The position numbers and the translations under genes were made by a program. From Leptobrachium leishanense (lineage: Eukaryota; Chordata; Amphibia; Anura; Megophryidae): a DNA stretch of 64,000 nt. The notes under the pieces were generated by a model. It saw only the letters and a program-made list of their open reading frames with translations, was not told the origin of the DNA and ran no database searches. Below are positions 24,734 to 36,200 of this stretch, in pieces (positions within the stretch are counted from its first letter, which is position 1; each line of letters starts with the position of its first letter). The DNA lies in contig RXON01001655.1 in the NCBI GenBank assembly GCA_009667805.1, forward strand, positions 1 to 64,000, in the 5' to 3' direction.

Positions 24734-24775
24734 TACCAGCTGAAGACGCTCTAAGGAGCGAAACGCGTACTGGTA
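24734..24775 (+). ncRNA. Hammerhead-ribozyme-like motif (type I, short stem III)
   Basis: Read 5' to 3': stem I strand UACCAG (24734-24739); core CUGAAGA (24740-24746); one extra C (24747); stem II GCUC-UAAG-GAGC (24748-24759); GAAA (24760-24763); a two-pair stem III formed by A-C and G-U around GC (24763-24768); cleavage-site A (24769); stem I partner CUGGUA (24770-24775). All conserved hammerhead core bases are present except for the extra base between A9 and stem II. An extra nucleotide at that position is known in an active viroid hammerhead. The self-complementary ACGCGU is as in newt-type hammerheads thought to work as dimers. Activity is not demonstrated. Confidence 0.55.
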
Positions 24776-24856
24776 AATATAATTTATGTATTAAATAAAT
24801 TTATTTTAAACTATTGCTGCTTCCTGGAACGTGATTTTAAAGAAGGATTTGGAATT

Positions 24857-25668
24857 AGAAAGAGACAACAATTCACTTGACCCAAAACTGGGATAGTGAG
24901 AAGTAAATAAGGGCACCCCAACCAAAAATGGGATTAAACCCTCTAATAAATCATAAAGAAGATACGAAATGGGTTCAATTGATAAGTGGACAACCACCAT
25001 CACAGAGCCACTTGAGCGGTTTGGGGTAGGAAATAGTGATCATTTAAATTTTATTATTGGACATTGCCAATCAAACAACATATAGAGAATTAAAATCAAG
25101 ACAGGATATCACATAAATGTAAACGAGCAATAGGATTGTCAATATGGACTAAGGTGGAAACAAATTGGTAATAAGTACGTTATAATTAATTGAATTGGTC
25201 TGGAAGTACCAATATAGTAGTTATTTCATATAGCCAATATTGCCAGCTCACTAATAGAACGTCAAAAATTGATTGGGAGACCTCTAATAATCAAATGATC
25301 AAATTGAAATAGTATAGATAATTTGGCCAACAATCAACTAAGACAAAATGGCACAGTACATATCTGCGACATGGTAGCTCCAACGTTAGAATAATAATAA
25401 ATCATAACGTATTAATAACGAGGTATACTCATGAATCAATAGAAATAAGGCAATATGGGTATAGACCAATGTGGGTTGCAAAATAGCAGTTTACAAATTA
25501 AATAATAGCGAACTGGATGATAGATATAAACATTAGTCACCTATTAGTGTTGCTATAAGTAACCTTGTGACTGTTGATGGTGGTTAGCGAGCGTGATATA
25601 CATCCAGTTAATCTATCTGTAATGGTGGTTGTCCACTTATCAATTGAACCCATTTCGTATCTTCTTTA
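24857..25668. mobile_element. 812-bp insertion inside the palindrome's right arm
   Basis: Flanked by 12-bp duplicates GGATTTGGAATT (24845-24856) and GGATTTGGATTT (25669-25680). It also has inverted sequence: TAAAGAAGATACGAAATGGG and following bases near 24952-25005 mirror 25618-25668, but the left partner starts ~95 bp inside. That layout (short unique left part, then inverted arms) repeats that of its host insertion, which suggests a related element. No gene. Confidence 0.65.
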
Positions 25669-26206
25669 GGATTTGGATTTACCTTGATAGTCCTATGCGA
25701 CATCTTGGAGCCAATGCGGCTCACTAATATGTGAGTAACCATTTATGAGTACCTACTCTTAGTGCGTTGGTATTTTTCTGATCCACTGCAGGGGAAAGTG
25801 CTTGAAGAATTCTATTGCGGGTATATGGGCACCTGAAGATCTTTTGAAGACCCAAAATCACTATTCACACTAGAGCCGAGGTCAGGCTCAACATCATGTG
25901 AGTAGGACCACGACTGATTAACTTCCCTCATATGGTGGAATGACCTATTACACTAGTATATCCTTTCTCTTCTGCAGAAATTTATTGGAAAAGTGGTTTA
26001 TTCGGGACGATTTAGAAGACACTGTTGGACATGTATGGTGACTAATTGTACATCCAGTTTGCTGGTGCTCCGTTGACCATCTGCAATACATAAATTCTGT
26101 CAGCTCTGCAGGGGCAGGTGCAGAGATGGTTAACACCACGCCAGCTTCAGCTGGGAATGGTCGTCTGTGATAAATGGCAGAAACCTGCTCTCCGCCCAGG
26201 TAAGTT

Positions 26207-27247
26207 CAGGGCCCGATTAACATAGGGGCAGATGGAGCAGCAGCTCCAGGCCCATGCCCCAGAATAGGCCCAGAGAAAAAATAACAATGTCTGCATTGAT
26301 GGACATTTGGACCTCATTATCTCCAACACCATAGTAGCTACAGGGTCATGTGAGGTATCACTGGAAAGGCCAGAGCATGCCCTTTCAAATGAAACCAAAC
26401 ATGACCAGTTTTAATGTAACAATAAATATAAAATAATAAATATTTCATTTATTTTTTTCTTTCTAACACAGCAATACTCTCCACTTTTCAATTAAAAGTG
26501 AACAATGATACTGCACTAACTCACCATCTCAAGTGTGGAGGTGATGGCACGATCCGTTATTATGAATTGTTACACCGAAAACCTAAACCGCTGTACTGCA
26601 GGAAAGTGCACTGGGAGGGACTTTGGAACCCTGCGTCACTAATATTTACACCTCACAAGGTCAAGGGAGGTGTCATTGGATAGGTCAGCGTCTGGCCTTT
26701 GCATTAATACCAAACATGACCATGTAAAATCTAAAAGAAAGGAAAACCCCAAAAACTTTTTTTATCTACTTATTTTTAGGTCCAATCTAATGGCATTGTC
26801 CATTTGCCACGTATAAAATGAGCAATACCACTGCCATTACTCACCTTCTCATTTCCCACGCTGGGAGCAAGATCAGTGTTTTATACATAGTCATATTATT
26901 CATAAAACCCCTTCCTCCAAAACACAAGGGAAATATTTCATTTTTTTGATTAAAATTGTATATTTTCTCAGACAAATGCAGTAACAGGATCCCATTTCAA
27001 TTTTTTTTAACAAGAATGCCCTATAGAATATATAACCAAAGGTTTGGATGATAAAATGTGAAAAAATTATTTTACACGTTGTAAATGATTGAAATCTGAA
27101 TGTAAATTTCCTCCCACAGTATCTGCCTGGTTAGATGTATCCGTATCTGCACTATAACCTAAAATATGCTTTCATTTCACTAAATTCCAAAAAAAGCCAC
27201 CAAAAAATCTTCAGCTCCAGGCCCATAGAGATCTTAATCCAGCCCTG
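26207..27247. mobile_element. hAT MITE with perfect target duplication
   Basis: Ends CAGGGCCCGATTAA and TTAATCCAGCCCTG are inverted repeats flanked by 8-bp GGTAAGTT (26199-26206 and 27248-27255). The words AGCTCCAGGCCCAT occur near both ends. Internal blocks are loosely repeated (ACCAAACATGACCA near 26395 and 26710). 1,041 bp without coding capacity. It splits the transposase of hAT copy 1. Confidence 0.92.
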
Positions 27248-28209
27248 GGTAAGTTGACACATGTACCATGCCTAGCACACATCCTAAATCTGGTGGTACA
27301 GCGTTTCCTTACCAGGTACCCAGGGCTGGCAGAGCTACTCAGCCAGGCCAGAAAAGTCTGCAGCCACTTCAGACGGTCATTCCCAGCAAGTGTTCGCCTG
27401 ACAGAAATTCAAAGAGAATTCCACCTTCCCACAAACCGTCTGATCTGTGACATGCCCACCAGGTGGAACTCGACATTAGTAGAGGGCCATCAAGGAGTAC
27501 CTGTGTGAGTATGGCACAAGGACAGGTTCAGGTCAACTTGGTCCCCCCCGCAGTGGCTGATGATCAAGGATACATGCACTGTACTGTCACCATTTGAGGA
27601 GGCAACGAGGATGGTGAGCAGGGACAGTGCATGCATCAGTGACACAATTCTTTTAGTGTTCCTGCTGGAGCGCACTCTGCAGGGAATTATAGATGTGGCA
27701 CTAGAGGCAGAGCAGCGGGAGGAAGAGGAGGCCTTCCCTAGCTCTCAAGGCCTCAGTATTTACGCAGACAGCATTCCTGCGGGTCCTCCGATCAGACAGG
27801 AGGAGGAGGAATATTTAAGTAGTCTGGGCATTGAAGGCGGGGATTCCTCAAGGGAGGGTTTTGTGTGCCCAGAAACCCAAGGACTAGTACACGGCTGGGA
27901 GGAGGAAGTGCACGATGGGGGGTCATCCTCCTCATTGACCAGGAAGATTCGGAAGCTAATGCCACCTCCAACCTAAGCTGCATGGATTCCCTTATCCTGC
28001 AAAGCCTGCTAAAGAACCCCATGATTCGTTCTATCAAGGAGAGGGATCATTACTGGTTGGCAAGCCTTCTTGATCCACGATACCAGGGTAAAGTTGCAGA
28101 GCTCCTCCTGCCCACACAGAGGGAGCACAGTATGAAACAACTTAAGGACGCTCTAAAGCGACACTTGGTAACCTACCAGTGCCTGGAAAGGTGTTACACA
28201 AGTGATGAC

Positions 28210-29628
28210 TAGGGATAAGCCGAACACCCAAGTTCGGTTCGCATTCAAACTCGAACTTTTCAAAAGTTCGAACTAGAACTCAATACAAGTCAATGGGACT
28301 CGAAAGTTCGATTTTTAGAGTGCCCTCCAAGAGGGCATTATATGCTAGATATTTGCCATAAAAGGTGTATGGGGGTCCGGGTAGTGCCCTGGGTGACAGG
28401 AAACCAGGACTTTAAAAAAAAAAAAAAAAGTTTTTAAAAAGGAACAGCGGGTTTTCCATGAAATAAAGGTTAAGAATAAAAACGAAAAATTCCTTCAAAT
28501 ATTGTGCCTCGGAGGTCCCCATAACATGCCCATGAAGAAGTGGATTTGTAGGATGTATAGAAACATTTAAAAACAATATCCGGGTAGTGCCCTGGGGGAC
28601 AGGAAACAAGGACAAAATTTTTTAAAAAAAATATGTTTTTAACACCTTCACTGCTGACGACGTGTGGGACACGTCCTCAGTTACTCCCGCTGTATGCTGA
28701 GGACGACGTGTCCCACACGTCATCAGCTTTGCGGGACCCCCGGCATAGACACTCCCCTCTCTGTCCGGGGTCCCGCGCCGTTCTGACATCAGCTTCCTCA
28801 GACGCTGAAGTCAAGCTCCTCCTGATGTAAATGACGTCATCGCGCCATGACGTCATTTCCAGGCGACCCCCGGCAATGCCGGTAGATCGCCTGGAAGGGA
28901 GGGAGGGGGATCCATTCGGATCCCTCCCGATCAGGAGGTCCCACAAAAAGAAGCCAGGCACTGCTTAAAAAGGGGAGAGACTCCTTTTAAGCGGTGCCTG
29001 GCTTTAACCCCTTAGGCACTGGGTCGCACTTCGGTGCCGAAGTACGGCCTAGCTCCGGTTGAGGCAGCCATCTTGGATAGCGGCTCCACCCCTGGGTCCC
29101 CCCTCACTGCCTGACATCCTCACGCATAGTGTGATGTCAGATAGCCGGGGAACCCCTAGGTCCCCGGAATCCCCTGGTGGAGATAGGGGGTTCATTTGAG
29201 CTAGGCGGATTTGTAGGATGTATGGAAACATTGCCATCACAGACCCACACACACACACGACACCTAGCACTCCCAGTCTGCATACAATGTATCAAATTCA
29301 TGAGACTGGATTAATTAGAAGCACATGTTATTTCCAAACACTAATTAAACACCTGTTTATGCCGTTTGAGAGCACAGGTAATTTAGAGGTGAGCATCTTT
29401 GCACCTAGATATTGAATTGAAAACTAATGTCTAATAAACTGTTGCTTATAATATTCTGCAGTAAGGAGTCTATTTCTAGATTTTTTAGTATTTAAGCATT
29501 ATACACTTTTTTCAAATTTTCTTTTTTTCGAATTCGAACCGAACACGCCAAAAAGTTTGAAATTCGCGAACTTTCAAACTGCCGATGTTCGAATCGAACT
29601 TCGAACTGATTGAAACGAACAGCTCATA
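28210..29628 (-). mobile_element. hAT MITE of the host's own family, inserted into the transposase
   Basis: Flanked by perfect 8-bp duplicates GTGATGAC (28202-28209 and 29629-29636). The ends TAGGGATAAGCCGAAC and GAACAGCTCATA match those of the surrounding hAT, and the first ~360 bp is the inverted 3' end of that hAT. So a deletion derivative jumped into a relative. Inside, 28575-29207 is a further inserted or duplicated block. Confidence 0.9.
28643..29190. repeat. GC-rich block following TTAA, related to the MITE at 18193
   Basis: Starts after TTAA (28639-28642) with CACCTTCACTGCTGACGACG, comparable to CTCCTTCACTAC at 18193, and contains inverted GACGTGTCCCACACGTC-type motifs. Its right end is not sharp; GGATTTGTAGGATGTAT is duplicated at 28542 and 29208 around it. 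A TTAA-type element is the best guess. Confidence 0.4.
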
Positions 29629-30670
29629 GTGATGACACAGGTGCTTCTGAGCCTGCGGATGATCAGAGGAAGAGAGGTGAAGGCCGGGGCCGCTTGACTG
29701 ATGCCTTTTTAAATTTTTTTAGTCCACGACACCCAGGGACGTCAAATGTAGGCACCCATTGCCAGCGTCTTCACCATATGGTGCAGGACTACCTAGGGGC
29801 AAGGACAGACCTGGATACCTTTACAGCAGATGATCCACTGGCTTACTGGGTGTTGAGATTGGATAACTGGCCAGAACTTAGCCAATATGCTATGCAGCTA
29901 CTAGGTTGCCCTTCATCTGGCATGCTTTCTGAAAGGACGTTCAGTGCCGCTGGAGGTTTTGTCACCGACAAAAGAGTGCATCTGTCCACCGCCTCTGTAG
30001 ACCGGCTGACATTTATAAAAATGAATCAGTCCTGGATCAGCAGCTATCAATCCCCTGATGCTGACGTAACTGAATAGATCGGGGATCTCTTCTGCATTAC
30101 CAAAACCTCCACCCCTGTACTCTTCCACAATACCTCAGAGGGGCTACGTTGTGAAGGCACTAGCTGGCACCAAATGCCTAATTTTAAAGCACCTATTGTT
30201 ACTTTCATCCAAAGCCTGCAGAAGTTACCATAATTTAGCACAAAAAAAATTAAAAAAAAAAAATAAAAAAAAAAATCACTAAACTTGTTCTGCGTGTCCT
30301 AAAATGTCTTTTCATACAGGCTGCCGCCCCAAGCAGTTGTTCATGAATAAATTAACGGAAAACCATTTACTGTCATTTGAAATGTCATTTTTTTGTTTTT
30401 AAAGGTTTCTATACATCCTACAAATCTGCCACTTCACAGGCAGGTTATTGGGACCTCCTAGGCACGGTATTTGAAGGAATTTTTTGTTTTTATTCTTAAC
30501 CTTTATTTCATGGAAAACGGTTCCTTTAAAAACATTATTTTCACTTTTTGTCCTTTTTTCCTGTCCGCCAGGGCACTACCCGGACCCCCATACACCTTTT
30601 ATGGCAAATATCTTGCATATATGCCCTCTTGGAGGGCACTCTAAAAATCTAACTTTCGAGTCCCATTGAC

Positions 30671-32342
30671 AGATAAGATTAAATGGCGTAGGCAAATTTT
30701 GAAATAAGGGAGTGAGGCTAGAAGAACTGTATACCAAATTTAAGTGACAGATCTAGACATGAAGTCTGAGAGAAGGTGAGACGTTCTTTGCCAAGAATGT
30801 GACTTGTGATCTAAAATAAGTAATTTTTTTTATAATCAACACTGCCCTCTAGTGTTATATTATGAGTTGGCAGGTACCATTGAACATATAGATATGCTAA
30901 TTAGAAAGCACGTGATAAGTGATGTCAAACACACTATGTCTAATAACAGAGCATTGAGGCATGCGCGTCTTTCAGTCAAGGTATTCATGCTTTCATTTCT
31001 TACTCATGCATTCTCATCCTTTCACGCACTCAAAGGATTCATGCTCAAAGCGAGACAAAGAAACTAAAGATGGACATAATATTCATAACCAATTTTAGAA
31101 ACTCTTCACAAATTCTCACACTCTCCATTTAACTCATTACATCCACTGTTTCAGTTATTGCTGCTTTAAACTACAGAAAAGATTGAATCCAGTTGGAACA
31201 GGTAAAGTATGAGAGCAATTTAAGTTAGACTGAGATTTCTCAGATACTGCTAGATCGGATCTTTGATATATTTCTATACTGCAGGTTAGCAATAGAAGTG
31301 TCTGATAAAGAGGATATTAATTTATCCTAATTATTTGTTGCAATGTATACATATATATGTATAAAATGTAAGCTATTGTGATTGAATTATTAAGCAGGGA
31401 TTTTATAATCTACAAAAAAATGTGCATAAAATTAGAAGCTTAAATTCTTGTTATTTAGTGAATTCTCCCCGAATAAGTTTAATTTTCTTGTTAAATAGCT
31501 TCAGCTTTTTGTCGATCCAGGTAGCACACACAAATATATATTTTATATAAATTATACACACACAGGATACTAGCTTTGTTTGTTTCCCACCGTTTGCTGG
31601 GAAATACAGGTTTTCTTCCCAGAAACGTTTATTAAGTTGTACTAACCATTTATGCTTAGTTACTAACTTGAGCAAAGTAATTATAGGTGCTGAGTTACTA
31701 ACATGTTCTAATTAAGTGCTAGAAATCTGTGTGCTGACTGTTTTTATAAATCCTTGAGTTTTGTTGCGAGAATAAATCATTTTGCATACGTAATATATAT
31801 ATATCATTTCTACCTAGTTTGGGTGCGGAGGTATTTGTAAACAAACGCACAAGTGAAAACACTCAGGAGACGTTTGAGAAATAGATTTTATAGCTCGTAT
31901 AAATTTCTTATTTGAATAAACTCAAAAACAAAACGAGGTCAAAGATGTTGAGGCAATATACAAATGTGTATTTGGTTAGTGGGAGAGGCGGGGGGAGTTG
32001 CATCTCATTCTTAGTAGGGCCCTATACAATGTGTCTGATGCAGGGGTTGGAAAACCTGGCTCCCTGATGCTTTGGGAACTACATAACCCAAGATTCTCAG
32101 TCACCCGTTAGAGCCACATGGGAATTGTAGTTCAAGATATCAGGGAGCCAAGTGAGCAGGTGTGAATCTACACATCTACTATACCTCTCCCTGACATTTG
32201 TTAAAGGAAAGGCCTGCAGGTAGACATGGATTCACATTTATTTGCATCAGAAATCATGCTGGCACCTGTGTCTGACACTTTAAGGTTTTGCTAATGATTG
32301 TACATCCAACAGTGTATTCAGCATTGCACTCATGTTCTCCTG
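30671..32342. other. Probable Harbinger intron sequence, no gene
   Basis: A/T-rich and without coding signal. A small element near 32041-32150 (CAGGGGTTGG..., CTGGCTCCCTGATG at the left and ATATCAGGGAGCCA at the right) is palindromic. It contains GAACTACA at 32096 and its inverse TGTAGTTC at 32126, making a GAACTACAATTCCC word. TTTGCTAATGATTG at 32286 recurs at 37673. The stretch lies between the truncated hAT and the second Myb/SANT exon. Confidence 0.4.
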
Positions 32343-32356
32343 TTCGCTCTTCACAG

Positions 32357-32837
32357 CTACGGCATCTGATACCCACTCACCCCCAAGAACATCCTCACCT
32401 GCTCCCAGGGTTCAGTGAGACCTCAGTGTCCTATCCAAGGTCTCGGATGTTGACGAGGAACCTGGACAGGAGCCCACAGCTGAAGGCCCCTCAGTGGCCA
32501 CCCCACTACCTCCGCATTTGCGCGGAACACAGCGCCGAGGCCACCCTGTCACGTACGCTGCGGCTCCACCCCAGCAGCAGCGTCGGCCCCAGTCTGGACC
32601 ACAGCTACCAGTCGCAATGCCCGCCAATGCCGTACTGCAGCAGCTCCTTGGCAACATCAACCAACTGCTGCAGAGCCAGCAGGAAAATACTATCCTGGGG
32701 GAAATAGGATCCATGGGCTGCAGCGTGAGATGCGGGCTGGGCGCCGCCAGTCTCAGAGAGGCATCAATGAGATGCGGCTGCTGTCTACAGGCCTGAACCA
32801 CCTGGGCAACATATTGGAGGCCATTTTGGAGCAGTAG
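32357..32837 (+). pseudogene. Myb/SANT-like gene of the Harbinger-type element, exon 2
   Basis: Begins after the splice acceptor TCTTCACAG (ends 32356). Frames encode a Pro/Gln/Ser-rich linker (VATPLPPHLRGTQRRGHP), then a probable helical segment MPANAVLQQLLGNINQLLQS, and finish LNHLGNILEAILEQ before a TAG at 32835-32837. The linker plus C-terminal coiled-coil-like helix is typical of Harbinger Myb-like accessory proteins, whose C-terminus contacts the transposase (family knowledge). One early TGA and at least one frameshift near 32720 break it. It pairs with exon 1 at 20862-21532. Confidence 0.6.
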
Positions 32838-32956
32838 CGCTCCAGAACACCACCTCCAGCACCCCAGCCACCAGAGTACCCATCGAACAGCCAGCCCAGT
32901 GCCTCAGCTTCAACCTCTAGGGGGCAGCCACTGCGTGGTGCTAAGAAGCGTAGGGG

Positions 32957-33153
32957 TGTAGTGTTTTCTGTGTGCATATTAACAGGAGCAAATCACCAGT
33001 TTGTGACGTGTTCATAGAGCAGCTCTTTATTCAGCTCAGATCCAATACAACACTAACTGAATAACTGACAACAGGACCTAAAATGGCCGCCGATCATAGA
33101 GTTCTCTGTAAACAGTTCCAGAGTGTCCTTTCTTAAAGTGACAGTACACCACA
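32957..33153 (-). repeat. Gypsy 3' LTR
   Basis: 197 bp, TGTAGTG...ACACCACA. It differs from the other LTR by a single inserted A (GAGCAAATCACC versus GAGCAATCACC), so the insertion is recent. Confidence 0.95.
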
Positions 33154-33248
33154 TCTCCCCAACTAATTCCAAATCCCCCCTTTAAACAAGCAACATTACT
33201 GAACAATAAACAAAACTATAAACAGGTGTTAAGAATGCAAAATACACA

Positions 33249-36200
33249 TTATCCCATGACATAATCTTTCAGTCTTTCAGGAAGGCGTGTCACTCTTCCA
33301 GCTCTTGTTGTTATCTGCTGAGATTCTGTAGAATTTACAGGGACTAGGGCTCCTTGGTCTCCATCTAAATTTGACACTTCAGTCTCTGAGTCTGTATGTT
33401 CTGCCATTGTTGTTTCCGCTCCTCGCACAGGTACAAGCAGCTGGGGCTCTATGTGGTCTTGATCACCTGTGGTATCCCTCCTGAGATGACGGCGGTTTCT
33501 CCTGTACTTTCTGCCATCAGGTCTGGCAACCACATATGATCTTGGCTCAGGACCTATGGATGATATTGTGGCAGGCTGCCAACCCGCTGTTGTCTCCATA
33601 AGGACTGCATCCCCTTTATGGAAGGGTGGTAGTGACTTGGCACCATGATCATAATACACCTTCTGCCTGCGCTGCAATTTTCTCAGTTGTTGGTGTGCAT
33701 GCTGTGGGATCCGTGGCTGTAATGCAGCAGCAACAACCGGTAACTTGGTCCTCAGCACCCGGCCCATTAGAAGTTGTGCTGGAGAGTAGGCCATACCAGT
33801 GACTGGGGTGTTGCGCAACTCCAGAAGCCCTATATGAGGATCTACTCCTGATTCCCATGCCTTTTGGAGCACAAGTTTGATCGTTTTTACAGTCCTTTCA
33901 GCTAGTCCATTAGACTGGGGGTAGCCAGGACTAGAATGAGTAAACTTTATACCCCATTTGGCAGCAAAGTCTTCACCTCAGCACTCGCAAAGGGTACATG
34001 GTCGCAGATGATTTCTGTTGGGATGCCATGTCTACTAAAGGTTTCTTTCAGTTTGCCAATCACCGACAATGCTGATTTATCAGACAGCTTTAACACTTCT
34101 GGGTACTTGGAGAAATAGTCCACTACCAAAAGGAATGAGGCTCCTCGCCACTCAAAAATGTCCGCTGCCAGTTTTTGCCAAGGAAGGTGAGGAATTGTGT
34201 GTGAGAGTAATGGCTCTTTTTGATTCGCTGGTTGGTGGCTAGCACAAATCTTGCAGGTCTCTACCATGTGCTGTATGTCCTTGGACATGCTGGGCCAGAA
34301 CAGGATCATCCGAGCCCGCATTTTGGTTCTCTGTATCCCTTGATGGCACTCATGCAAACTGTCCAGAATTTTCCTGCGAGCATTCTGAGGTACCACAATC
34401 TTGTCACCAAGCAATAGGAGAGCATCCTCCATGCGGAGCAAGTGCTTACATTGCCAAAACGGCTGTAGACTTAGACGAAGCTGCTTTTTCCTTTGTGGCC
34501 AACCTTGAGATAGGTCTGCATCTTCTGCTGTGGAAGTCTGTAAATAAGATAGCATATCAGCTCCAATAGTTTCTGATACTGACAGCGTATAAACAACCCT
34601 TTCCTCTGATAGCATGTCCTCTTCTTGCTCTGGCGGATCCACAGTAGCCCTAGAAAGGGCATCAGAAATATGCATGTCTCGTCCAGGAGTGTAAACAATC
34701 TCTAGGTCATATCGTTGCAGTTGTAAGAGCATACGCTGGAGCCTTGCTGGCGCTTTGCTCAATGGTTTAGTGAGAATTGCTTCAAGAGGCTTGTGGTCAG
34801 ACTGAACTGTGACTGTTTTGCCGAATACAAACTGGTGGAACTTTTTTGTTGCATACACAATGGCCAATAGTTCTTTCTCTATCTGGGCATAATTCTGCTC
34901 TGTGGTAGTCATTGCTCTAGATGCATAAGCTATGGGGCAGTTATCCTGAAGTAAGCACGCTCCAAGACCTGACTTAGACGCATCTGCCTGAATCACCACT
35001 GCTTTTGTTGGGTCGAAAAATCGCAATACTGGAGCCTCAATCAGTGCCTGTTTTAAAGATTGTACCGCTTTAGCATGCTCCGGACCCCACTGCCACAAAA
35101 TATCCTTGCAAAGAAGCTTCCGCAACGGCGCTGTAATCTCTGCCTCCCCAGGTATGTATTGTGCAAGATACCGGACCATGCCCAAAAATCTCTGTAGCCC
35201 TTTTTTGTCCTCAGGGTCGGGCATTTTGCTAATTGCCTGGACCTTCTCCATATCAGGTTGAACACCAACAGGGGTGATGACATGTCCCATATACCGGACT
35301 TCTGATACTTTGAATTGAATTTTGTCTGGGTTGAACTTGATGTTCTCTTCTAATGCTCGATTCAATACCTGATGGAGAATCTGATCATGTTCCTCATGTG
35401 ATGTAGCAGCAATAATCATGTCATCAGCTATAATATGTACACCTGGGATGTCCCCAAAAATCTCCATATTCTTCTGCTGAAATACTTCACTGGCTGACTT
35501 TATACCAAATGGCATCCTGCAAAATCTAAAGCGCCCCCATGGGGAGTTAAAAGTACACAGTTCAGATGACTCTTTGTCTAATTTCACTTGCCAGTAACCA
35601 TCCTTTTCATCAAGGATGGTGAATACGGTTTTGCCTGCAAGTTGACTCTGTACGTCCTCTGCGGTAGGGATATTGAAGTGGTGCCGCTTTATAGCCTTGT
35701 TGAGGTCACGAGGGTCCAAACATACCCTCAAAGTGCCATTCTTCTTTTCTGTAACAACGAGGCTGTTCACCCAATCAGTGGGGGTGTGTACTCTAGCAAT
35801 GATCTGATCTTTTTCTAATTTCATGAGAGTCTCTTTAAGCTTTCCTAGTATTGAAAATGGGATTTTTCTGCATCCGTGTATGACTGGAGCAGCACTTGGG
35901 TCCAAGTAGATATGGTATGTTCCCTTAAATTGCCCAATTCCTCGAAATACCTCAGGGTAACATTTCATCAGATCGTCTTTCGTATGGATGGTTTGTGTAG
36001 ACACTGTGTGGACTTTACGCAGCAAATCCAGCTCCTGACATGCTGCTTTTCCCAATAATGGAAGTGTGGAGCATCGCGTAATAAAGAATTCGAGCTCTGC
36101 CGTATGTGTCGGAGTAGCTGCAGTCAGACACACAATACCTTCTGGGCGGATTCTTGATCCTCCATAAGCAACCAAAGTAATATTAGTATTTTTGATGCAT

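Larger units (their letters stand above)
23893..26088. mobile_element. Palindromic insertion with hammerhead-like motifs, PLE-like
   Basis: Flanked by 15-bp direct duplicates CATAAATTCTGTCAG (23878-23892 and 26089-26103), so it is a true insertion into the hAT coding region. After ~110 bp of unique left sequence it is one giant inverted repeat: the left arm runs from about 24002 to 24645, and the right arm from about 24650 to 26087, interrupted by 24857-25668. The arms are nearly identical and separated by only a few bases (GAATTCAATT / AATTGAATTC). No protein is encoded. Inverted arms, variable-length target duplicates and hammerhead-like cores are all reported for Penelope-like element terminal repeats, so a PLE origin is inferred. 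Confidence 0.7.
22239..30077 (+). pseudogene. hAT (Ac/ZBED-type) transposase, interrupted
   Basis: Starts at ATG 22239 (MSERPKMTGRRSQAQIRG) after a ~640-bp leader. Order of parts: a Ser/Glu-rich N-terminus; a BED zinc finger near 22960-23110 (paired Cys, RIKRGKDIPRLGT, and the His/Cys end shared with copy 2); an RNase-H-like core with HVTLDTWSSKHGQGRYIPFT (23565-23630) and THVPCLAHILNLVVQRFL (27255-27310). Then come CDMPTRWNSTL, ERDHYWLASLLDPRY (28041-28085), and the C-terminal hAT dimerisation domain MLSERTFSAAGGFVTDKR with RLTFIKMNQSW (29920-30035). The stop is at 30075-30077. Frameshifts near 22700, 23040 and 23780 and three insertions inactivate it. The enzyme would have made 8-bp target duplications. 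Confidence 0.88.
21601..30670 (+). mobile_element. BED-finger hAT transposon, copy 1, split by three insertions
   Basis: Starts TAGGGATGAGCC and can be aligned along its length with copy 2 at 51443-55121. It breaks off at 30670 within the 3' region, about 75 bp short of the expected terminal repeat. Insertions at 23893-26103, 26207-27255 and 28210-29636 (each including one target duplicate) interrupt it. Without them it is about 4.3 kb, longer than copy 2, because copy 2 has lost part of the coding region. It lies in the intron of the Harbinger Myb/SANT-like gene. Confidence 0.9.

Noticed and set aside
32412..32801. 129-codon minus-strand frame
   Set aside because: It is antisense to the better supported Myb/SANT-like exon 2 and has no domain.
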